Position numbers and translations under genes: made by a program | Shown: in pieces, positions 16,344 to 22,192 of the stretch | Layout: each line of letters opens with the position of its first letter | Position numbering within the stretch: position 1 is the first letter of the stretch | The notes under the pieces: generated by a model | What the model was told of the DNA's origin: nothing | The model's database searches: none | Seen by the model: the letters and a program-made list of their open reading frames with translations, nothing else | DNA from: an uncultured Pelagibacteraceae bacterium | Lineage (GTDB): Bacteria; Pseudomonadota; Alphaproteobacteria; Pelagibacterales; Pelagibacteraceae | Length of the DNA: 22,192 nt | Assembly: GCA_902533955.1 (NCBI GenBank) | Contig: CACANV010000003.1 | Location: forward strand, 1-22,192 | Reading direction: 5' to 3'

Positions 16344-16785
16344 TATTTCCCCAAACATTATTTTTTACTATCCAGCCTGTAAAGTTTTCTGTTTTAATAT
16401 TACACCAATTTTTTTCACATTTTTTTACCATAATAAGCCTTCCTTTATCTAATTTTGCTATTGGTTTTGAATATTTAGTAGATTTTTTAAATAAAATTTT
16501 AGGAGAGGTAGTAATTAACGACTTAGATTTTTTTAGTTGAGAAATATGTATCCAGCCGCTATTTTTTTTATGGTCAATTATTTTTCTAAAATTTTCTTTT
16601 TCATCAATTATCTTTAGTGGTAAATAAATTTTTTTGTAAATAAATTTTATTGGATGATCAAAACTTGGACCATATCTAACATTAACTTTGTTATTTTTAA
16701 GCATTAAAAATTTTTTTTTATCAATTGAGTAGGAATTATTAAAAAAAAGAAAAAAACAAAAAAAATAAATCAAACTTTTTTGCAT
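16336..16785 (-). CDS. Exported bacterial SH3-domain protein
   Basis: A 149-residue protein with an N-terminal signal peptide (MQKSLIYFFCFFLFFNNSYS, cleavage near residue 20), so it acts in the periplasm. Two SH3b-like units are visible: MLKNNKVNVRYGPSFDHPI ending SGWIHISQL, and PIAKLDKGRLIMVKKCEKNW ending FTGWIVKNNVWG. The N-V-R-x-G-P-S and G-W-(I/V) motifs are characteristic. Such domains bind peptidoglycan or envelope proteins. ATG 16785 is preferred over TTG 16791. The start overlaps the end of the MoeB/ThiF-like gene by 16 bases, making it the last gene of the ubiE operon. It converges on DUF3501 with an eight-base overlap, leaving no room for a terminator between them. Confidence 0.85.
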   Translation of the reverse strand: MQKSLIYFFCFFLFFNNSYSIDKKKFLMLKNNKVNVRYGPSFDHPIKFIYKKIYLPLKIIDEKENFRKIIDHKKNSGWIHISQLKKSKSLITTSPKILFKKSTKYSKPIAKLDKGRLIMVKKCEKNWCNIKTENFTGWIVKNNVWGNIN

Positions 16786-17528
16786 ATACAATTTTTCTTT
16801 TTCTTAAATAAAATTTTTCTAAATTCAAGATTCAAAAGATCTAAAATTAAAATATTTGATTTTAAATTTCTACCAATATTCAAAATTATTTTTAATGTTT
16901 CATTTGCTTGTATGCCTCCAATAATATTAGCGGTAGATCCTAATATTCCTTCAGTTTCACAATTCAATATTTCATCCGAAGGTTCTGATTGATAAAAACA
17001 TTTTAAACAACAGCTTTTTTTTAAATTAAAATCAAATGAGAAAACATGACCATCAAATTTGCTGATTGCTCCAACGATTAATTTTTTTTTAAATTTTATT
17101 GAATACTTATTTAATAAAAATTTAGTTTTAAAATTATCACTTCCATCTACAATTATGTCGTATTTATTTATTATTTTAACCAAACTTTTTTCATTTGCTC
17201 TTTGTTTATAAGTATTAACTTTGACATGTTTATTTATTAAATTTAATTTTTTTTTAATTACTTCAACTTTATATTTTCCTACATCTTTAGCTGTATATAA
17301 AGTTTGTCTATGGATATTAGATAGACAAACTTTGTCATAATCAATAACTCCAATAATTCCTACACCTGATCTTGCTAATAAATCTGCCGCTGGGCATCCA
17401 AGCCCACCAACACCAACAATTAATACTCTAGCATTATGTATTTTCTTTTGTCCTAATATACCAACATTTTTTAAAATAATTTGTCTTGAATATCTTAATA
17501 TCAATTCTTTTTTAAGAGTTCTGTTCAT
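16770..17528 (-). CDS. MoeB/ThiF/HesA-family adenylyltransferase (E1-like)
   Basis: These E1-like enzymes adenylate the C-terminal glycine of a ubiquitin-like sulfur carrier (MoaD or ThiS) for molybdopterin or thiamine synthesis. The 252 residues show RYSRQIIL (12-19), the nucleotide loop GVGGLG (39-44), DYDKVCLSNIHRQ (63-74), DGSDNFKTKFLLN (128-140), a zinc CxxC at C174/C177, and the conserved region ILNCETEGILGS with C190. The second zinc pair near the C-terminus is CIC (C247/C249) rather than CxxC. The GTAG-containing segment has changed to GSTANIIGG. No moaD or thiS lies nearby, so MoeB versus ThiF cannot be decided. The ATG overlaps the dut stop (ATGA). Confidence 0.9.
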   Translation of the reverse strand: MNRTLKKELILRYSRQIILKNVGILGQKKIHNARVLIVGVGGLGCPAADLLARSGVGIIGVIDYDKVCLSNIHRQTLYTAKDVGKYKVEVIKKKLNLINKHVKVNTYKQRANEKSLVKIINKYDIIVDGSDNFKTKFLLNKYSIKFKKKLIVGAISKFDGHVFSFDFNLKKSCCLKCFYQSEPSDEILNCETEGILGSTANIIGGIQANETLKIILNIGRNLKSNILILDLLNLEFRKILFKKKKNCICKKV

Positions 17529-17962
17529 TTACCAGTAGATCCAAAACCTCCTTTTCCTCTTACAGTTTCTGGCAAATCATTAGTTTCTTCAAACTCACCT
17601 TTTAAAATTGGCATTAATACCATTTGAGCAATTCGATCATCGTTATTTACTGTAAATTCTTCTTTTCCATGGTTAAATAAAATAATTTTAATTTCTCCTC
17701 TATAATCGCTATCGATTGTGCCTGGAGTATTTAAAACACTAATGCTGGACTTTGCTGCAAGTCCTGATCTTGGGCGTATCTGAATCTCTGTATCTTCAGG
17801 TATAGCAATTGAAATACCAGTTGGAATTAATACTGATTCCTGTGGTTTAATTTTTATAGATTTTTCAATAAATGCCATTAAGTCCATTCCAGAAGAACCA
17901 TTAGTTTTATATTTAGGCAGTTTAACTTTTGGATTTAATCTTTTAAATAGCACTCTAACCAT
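17525..17962 (-). CDS. dut: dUTP diphosphatase (dUTPase)
   Basis: Dut hydrolyses dUTP to dUMP and PPi, keeping uracil out of DNA and supplying dUMP for thymidylate. The trimeric dUTPase has all five motifs: GMDLMA (25-30), RPRSGLA (63-69), NTPGTIDSDYRGE (78-90) with catalytic D84, RIAQMV (110-115) and the C-terminal GKGGFGSTG (136-144) arm. At 145 residues it is the usual length. It starts four bases after coaBC and overlaps the next gene by four. coaBC-dut adjacency is widespread in bacteria. Confidence 0.97.
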   Translation of the reverse strand: MVRVLFKRLNPKVKLPKYKTNGSSGMDLMAFIEKSIKIKPQESVLIPTGISIAIPEDTEIQIRPRSGLAAKSSISVLNTPGTIDSDYRGEIKIILFNHGKEEFTVNNDDRIAQMVLMPILKGEFEETNDLPETVRGKGGFGSTGK

Positions 17963-17966
17963 TTAG

Positions 17967-19166
17967 CTAGTTTAACTTTGCTATTACTCTTTTTACCAGC
18001 TCTGATGCTATTAAAAATTTACTCATCTTACTTAAATTTTCATTTTTTTTATCTTTGTAAAATATTGAAACTTTATTATCGTCCGAGTCAAATCCTATTT
18101 TTTTATCAGATACATCATTTGCTACTAGCCAATCACAATTTTTTTCTTCTAGCTTTTTTAATGAATTTTTATGTAAATTACTAGTTTCAGCTCCAAATCC
18201 AATAATTAATTTAGGTCTTAATGAGTTATGATTTGAAACATGTGATAGTATATCAATATTTTTCTCCAAAATTAAATTTAAATTATTTTTTTTTTTTATT
18301 TTTTCTTTTTTATAATTTTTAACTTTATAGTCAGCCACAGCAGCAGTGAATACTGCGACATCAGTTGGTAAGTTATTGAGAGTTTCTGTAAACATTTCTT
18401 TAGCTGTATTCACTTTAATAAAATTTATTCCATTCACAGGATCCAATTTAGCTTCACCAGATATAAGTGTTGTCTCAAAACCATTGTCCCTAAATGCTTT
18501 TGCTATTGCATATCCCTGTTTTCCACTAGACCTATTTGTTATAAATCTTATTGGATCAATATATTCTTTAGTAGATCCAGCAGTTATCAAAGCTTTAAAC
18601 TTATTATTTTTAGTTTTATTATTAAAATAAAATTCTATTTCTTTAATTATTTCAGTTGGTTCAGTCATTTTTCCTTTGCCAAATTCTCCACATGCCATAT
18701 CTCCTATTTCAGGTCCAATAATTTTATAACCGTAATTTTTTAACTTTAACAAATTATTTTTAGTAGATGGATGTTCCCACATTCTTACATTCATTGCTGG
18801 AGCTAAATATATATCTTTATCAGAAGCTAATATAACTGTCGAAGCAAGATCATCTGATGATCCTGAGCTTAATTTTGAAATAGTATTTGCAGTTGCTGGA
18901 GCAACTAAAATTAAATCAGCCCATCTTGATAAAGAGATATGATCCATCTCAGATTCATTTTCTACATTAAAAATATCATCATAAACTTTTTCTTGAGATA
19001 GAGATGTTATTGATAACGGAGTAACAAAATTTTTTGCATTTTTAGTTAATATTGTCTTTATTTGTGCTTCTTTTTTTTTTAATGCTCTAATAATTTCTAA
19101 ACTTTTATAAGCAGAGATACCTCCACATATAATTAATAGAACTTTTTTATTAAATAAATTATTCAT
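17967..19166 (-). CDS. coaBC: Bifunctional phosphopantothenoylcysteine decarboxylase/synthetase
   Basis: CoaBC (Dfp) joins cysteine to 4'-phosphopantothenate and decarboxylates the product, on the way to coenzyme A. The N-terminal CoaC half is a flavoprotein with H76 in HISLSRWADL, PAMN (N126) and C159 in ACGEFGKGKM, one residue off the E. coli positions H75/N125/C158. The C-terminal CoaB half begins near residue 190 with AGSTKEYIDPIRFITNRSSG, the nucleotide and dimer segment, and includes FTAAVADYKV and DWLVANDVS. At 399 residues it is complete. It lies eight bases after ubiB and four before dut on the same strand. Confidence 0.96.
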   Translation of the reverse strand: MNNLFNKKVLLIICGGISAYKSLEIIRALKKKEAQIKTILTKNAKNFVTPLSITSLSQEKVYDDIFNVENESEMDHISLSRWADLILVAPATANTISKLSSGSSDDLASTVILASDKDIYLAPAMNVRMWEHPSTKNNLLKLKNYGYKIIGPEIGDMACGEFGKGKMTEPTEIIKEIEFYFNNKTKNNKFKALITAGSTKEYIDPIRFITNRSSGKQGYAIAKAFRDNGFETTLISGEAKLDPVNGINFIKVNTAKEMFTETLNNLPTDVAVFTAAVADYKVKNYKKEKIKKKNNLNLILEKNIDILSHVSNHNSLRPKLIIGFGAETSNLHKNSLKKLEEKNCDWLVANDVSDKKIGFDSDDNKVSIFYKDKKNENLSKMSKFLIASELVKRVIAKLN

Positions 19167-19174
19167 CGTGAGAA

Positions 19175-20743
19175 TTAAAATACCAATAGTCCAAAAATTA
19201 CAAGCAATAATATGCCAATAATAGATTGATTTCTAAAAGTTATCATTTCAGATTTTTTAACATTTAATTCGTTATATGAACTAGAGTTTTGTGGAATTTG
19301 ACCGCTTGCTAAAAAAGAAAGAGCTTGATTAGCTTTATCCATTACCTCTGGCAAATTTGGTAGTCTTTTTATAACTTCTGCAGATTCTTTTAAAGTTTCA
19401 TTAAATGAATTAATTGGATCTTTAGTTTCTTTTAACCATTTTTCTAATACAGGTTTTGAAGTTTCCCAAATATTTGTTTCAGGATTTAATTTCCTTGCAA
19501 CTCCTTCAACCACAACCATCGTTTTTTGTAACATAAGTAACTGAGGTTGCGTTTGCATATTGAATTTTTCTGTAACATCAAAAAGTTGTTTTAATAGTTT
19601 TCCACCAGAAATATCTTTTGCAGATTGTCCAAAAATTGGTTCACCTATAGATCTTAAAGCTTGAGCCAAATCATTAACGGGTACATTTTTTGGTACTAAT
19701 CCCGCTGACAAATGAACTTCAGCAACTTTTTTATAATCTCTTTCAATAAATCCAAATAAAATTTCAGCCAAAAATCTTTGGCTTAACTTGTCTAATCTAC
19801 CCATAATTCCAAAATCTATAGGAATAATTTCTCCATTATCACCTATAAAAATATTGCCTTGGTGCATGTCAGCATGAAAAAAACCATCTCTTATAGCGTG
19901 TCTTAAAAAATGTTGGATTATATTTGAAGCTATTTTTCTAGTATCAATTTTTCTTTTATTTAATTCTTCCGTTTCTCGAATAGATATGCCATCAACCCAA
20001 TCAAGCGTCATTACATTTTCACTTGTAAAATTCCAATAAATCTTTGGGATTTTAAAACCCGCGTCATTTTTTGTATTTTCAGCATATTCATTTGCTGCTG
20101 CAGCTTCAAATCTTAAATCCATTTCGAGATTCGTTATTTCTTTTAAAAGAAAAACAACTTCAATTAATTTTAATCTTTTTGTTTTTTTTAAAAAAGATTC
20201 AACAAAAAAAGCAAAAAGCATCAATGCATCAATTTCTTCATTAAAAATTTTTTTTATATTTGGTCTTAGTATTTTTATTGCAACATCTTTTATAATTCCA
20301 TTATCATTAATTTGAGCTTTATGAACTTGTGCAATAGATGCTGCTGCAATTGGTTCACTTAAATTAATTATTGTATTGAAAGTATCTTGTCCTAATTCTT
20401 TTTTAAGGATTTTTTTTGCTTCAAATAAAGAAAATGGAGGTAGTTTGTCCTGTAAATTTTCTAATTGTTTTGACAATTCTTCTCCAATAATATCAGGTCT
20501 GGTAGCCAAAAATTGTCCAAGTTTAATAAAAGTTGTTCCCATAGATTGTAAAGTATTAGAAAGATTTTTTTCTACATTATTAATTTGGTTAACATTTATT
20601 TTTTTACTGAATGAAAATGAAAGAATACTAAAAATTATTTTAACAATTAAAGGAGGTTTTTTAAATTTTTTAGAAATCACTAAAATATCTGATTTAGCTA
20701 ATTTTCTTCCTATTTTGAACAAATTAAATATTTTTTTTATCAT
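19175..20743 (-). CDS. ubiB: UbiB, ABC1/ADCK family atypical kinase for ubiquinone synthesis
   Basis: UbiB is an atypical protein-kinase-like ATPase needed for aerobic ubiquinone synthesis, and is membrane bound. With ATG at 20743 the protein has 522 residues. Motifs: KLGQ (74-77, in FIKLGQFLATRPD), alanine-rich loop PIAAASIAQVH (131-141), K157 in VAIKILRP, HADMHQGN (290-297) and DFG (310-312). A C-terminal membrane segment, SIIGILLLVIFGLLVF, anchors it. The longer frame to TTG 20755 is less likely: the ATG shares one base with the ubiE stop (TAATG) and has TTGGAAAA upstream. It is coupled to ubiE, the other ubiquinone gene. Confidence 0.94.
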   Translation of the reverse strand: MIKKIFNLFKIGRKLAKSDILVISKKFKKPPLIVKIIFSILSFSFSKKINVNQINNVEKNLSNTLQSMGTTFIKLGQFLATRPDIIGEELSKQLENLQDKLPPFSLFEAKKILKKELGQDTFNTIINLSEPIAAASIAQVHKAQINDNGIIKDVAIKILRPNIKKIFNEEIDALMLFAFFVESFLKKTKRLKLIEVVFLLKEITNLEMDLRFEAAAANEYAENTKNDAGFKIPKIYWNFTSENVMTLDWVDGISIRETEELNKRKIDTRKIASNIIQHFLRHAIRDGFFHADMHQGNIFIGDNGEIIPIDFGIMGRLDKLSQRFLAEILFGFIERDYKKVAEVHLSAGLVPKNVPVNDLAQALRSIGEPIFGQSAKDISGGKLLKQLFDVTEKFNMQTQPQLLMLQKTMVVVEGVARKLNPETNIWETSKPVLEKWLKETKDPINSFNETLKESAEVIKRLPNLPEVMDKANQALSFLASGQIPQNSSSYNELNVKKSEMITFRNQSIIGILLLVIFGLLVF

Positions 20744-21447
20744 TAAATTTTCCAACCTGAATGAATTGCAGCTATACCTCCTGATAAATTTCTATAGCTA
20801 CATTTTTCAAATTTATTTTTTATCATCAAATCTATCAATTCTTCTTGATTGACGAACTCATTGATAGATTTAGTCAAATATTCATAAGGTTCTTTTTCTC
20901 CAACTATAGCTTTACCAATGTGAGGAATAATTTTAGAGAAGTAATTATAAGCTATTTTTAAATTTAAATTTTGTACTTTTGAAAATTCAAGACATAAATA
21001 TCTTCCTCCAGGTTTTAGAACTCTATATGCTTCAGCTAAGGCTCTATTAAGATTTTTTGTATTTCTTAGACCAAAACTAATTGTATAATAATCAAAAGTA
21101 TTATCTTTTAAGTCTATTTTTTCAGCAGAACCAACTAACCAATCTATATTTTTATATTTTTTAAGTTTTTCTTTACCTTTTTTGATCATATTTTTGTTAG
21201 GATCCATACAAAATATTTTGCTATTTTTATTAGTAAAATCTAAAAATAGTTTTCCAATATCTGCAGTTCCGCAAGCAACATCTATTAGTATTTTATTGGA
21301 AGAAGGATTCATCCAAGTTAAAAGATTTTTTTTCCATATTCTATGAATACCAAAAGACATAAAATCATTCATTAGGTCATATTTGTCATAGACCTTATCG
21401 AATACATTTTCTACTAGCCCTTCTTTATTTTGAAGATATTGTTGCAT
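20743..21447 (-). CDS. ubiE: Demethylmenaquinone/2-methoxy-6-polyprenyl-1,4-benzoquinol C-methyltransferase
   Basis: UbiE is the SAM-dependent C-methyltransferase of ubiquinone (and menaquinone) synthesis. At 234 residues it shows the family start FDKVYDKYDLMNDFMSFGIHRIWK, the SAM site DVACGTADI (56-64), SFGLRNTKN, the LKPGGRYLCLEFSK segment and the C-terminal NLSGGIAAIHSGWK. It is the first gene of a six-gene minus-strand operon and diverges from mutM across 33 bases. With ubiB directly behind, its role here is ubiquinone; no menaquinone genes are visible. Confidence 0.96.
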   Translation of the reverse strand: MQQYLQNKEGLVENVFDKVYDKYDLMNDFMSFGIHRIWKKNLLTWMNPSSNKILIDVACGTADIGKLFLDFTNKNSKIFCMDPNKNMIKKGKEKLKKYKNIDWLVGSAEKIDLKDNTFDYYTISFGLRNTKNLNRALAEAYRVLKPGGRYLCLEFSKVQNLNLKIAYNYFSKIIPHIGKAIVGEKEPYEYLTKSINEFVNQEELIDLMIKNKFEKCSYRNLSGGIAAIHSGWKI

Positions 21448-21480
21448 AAAAATAATTATTTAAGGTTAATATAGTATTTA
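21448..21480. promoter_or_regulatory. Compact divergent ubiE/mutM intergenic region
   Basis: Only 33 bases separate the two start codons. TATAGT at 21470-21475 is a possible -10 for mutM but ends five bases before the ATG, so transcription would start at or very near the start codon, giving a leaderless message. The minus strand has AT-rich candidates for ubiE (TATATT, AATTAT) but no distinct -35. Neither gene has a clear Shine-Dalgarno; AAGG at 21462-21465 is 15 bases from the mutM ATG. Confidence 0.35.
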
Positions 21481-22192
21481 ATGCCAGAATTGCCAGAAGT
21501 AGAAATTGTTAAACAGTCTTTAAATAAAAAAATTAAAGGAAAAGTCATTAAAAAAGTCATTATAAAAAATAGAAATTTAAGATTTAAAATTCCACTTAAT
21601 TTTGAAAGACACATAAATAATAAAAAAATTATAAAAATTGAGAGAATTTCAAAATATTTGATATTTTTTTTTGAAGATAATAAAGGTTTTATAATTCATT
21701 TAGGCATGTCAGGCACTATACATTTATTAAGCAAAAATAATAAAAAAAGAAATTTTATTTCTAATACAAGTTTTTATCATTCTCGAGTACTACCAAAAAA
21801 ACATAATCATGTTGAAATAAAATTTGATAATTTAAAATTAATTTATAATGATCCAAGAAGATTTGGATATTTTTTAATTTTTAGAAATAAAAAAGATATT
21901 AAAAATAAATTTAGTCATTTTGGACCAGAGCCATTTTCAATTTTTTTTAATTTAAATTATATTTATAGATATTTAAGAAATAAAGAAAAAAATATAAAAA
22001 ATTTTTTATTAGATCAAAAATTTGTTTCAGGAATTGGAAATATCTATGCCTCAGAAATTTTATTTCTTAGTAAAATTAATCCACAAAAAAAAGCAAAACA
22101 GCTAAGTTTAAATGATTGTAAAAAAATAATGTTTTATTCAAATTTAGTTTTAAAAAACGCCATTAAAAAAGGTGGTTCTACTATAAAAGATT
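21481..22192 (+). CDS. mutM: Formamidopyrimidine-DNA glycosylase (Fpg), 3' end cut by window
   Basis: MutM removes 8-oxoguanine and formamidopyrimidines from DNA and cleaves the abasic site. The protein begins MPELPEVE, with the catalytic N-terminal proline (P2) and E3 exposed after Met removal. K58 in SKYLIFF, H73 in HLGMSG, NDPRRFGYF and the helix-two-turn-helix QKFVSGIGNIYASEILF complete the catalytic and DNA-binding parts. 237 codons are present of about 270-290; the C-terminal zinc finger (CxxC...CxxC) lies beyond base 22192. The frame is open to the edge. Diverges from ubiE. Confidence 0.96.
   Translation, partial: MPELPEVEIVKQSLNKKIKGKVIKKVIIKNRNLRFKIPLNFERHINNKKIIKIERISKYLIFFFEDNKGFIIHLGMSGTIHLLSKNNKKRNFISNTSFYHSRVLPKKHNHVEIKFDNLKLIYNDPRRFGYFLIFRNKKDIKNKFSHFGPEPFSIFFNLNYIYRYLRNKEKNIKNFLLDQKFVSGIGNIYASEILFLSKINPQKKAKQLSLNDCKKIMFYSNLVLKNAIKKGGSTIKD

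Noticed and set aside
20376..20852. 158-residue plus-strand frame over ubiB/ubiE
   Set aside because: It crosses two well-supported genes on the other strand; hydrophobic content reflects AT-rich complement.

Overview
The window is very AT-rich, almost fully coding, and has one-to-few-base gene junctions and little Shine-Dalgarno sequence. Gene content and order are alphaproteobacterial. Together these suggest a streamlined marine alphaproteobacterium of the SAR11 (Pelagibacterales) type. The lineage is an inference, because no rRNA gene is present.

Layout. (1) Positions 1-9549, plus strand: the 3' part of ybeY, then lnt and metK, then the transcription/translation operon nusA-infB-rbfA-rpsO-pnp. 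A perfect GC-rich intrinsic terminator sits directly against the nusA ribosome binding site, so it looks like an attenuator for the operon. Compared with the usual alphaproteobacterial block, corC, trmB, rimP, ylxR and truB are missing from their expected places. (2) Positions 9586-13324, minus strand: fabA-fabB-fabI (unsaturated fatty acid synthesis), an exported MsrB, a periplasmic TPR protein and a 49-residue two-helix membrane protein. fabA is split by one extra T in a run of seven, directly before its catalytic histidine and directly at a TGA. (3) Positions 13325-16343, plus strand: an Irr-type iron regulator, diverging from fabA, then a rubrerythrin without a rubredoxin domain, an iron-sulfur (GlpC/HdrD-like) protein and a DUF3501 protein. 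ICE-like (Irr box) half-sites lie in both regulatory gaps. (4) Positions 16336-21447, minus strand: a tight operon ubiE-ubiB-coaBC-dut-moeB/thiF-like-SH3 protein. (5) Position 21481 to the end, plus strand: mutM, cut by the window edge, diverging from ubiE across only 33 bases.

How the parts fit. The irr centre links iron status to membrane lipid synthesis on one side and to a peroxide-reducing, iron-sulfur cassette on the other. The points that most deserve follow-up are the fabA frameshift, the rubrerythrin/Fe-S/DUF3501 cassette with its candidate Irr operators, and the nusA leader terminator. No tRNA, rRNA, CRISPR array, insertion sequence or riboswitch was recognised, and no gap exceeds 300 bases.
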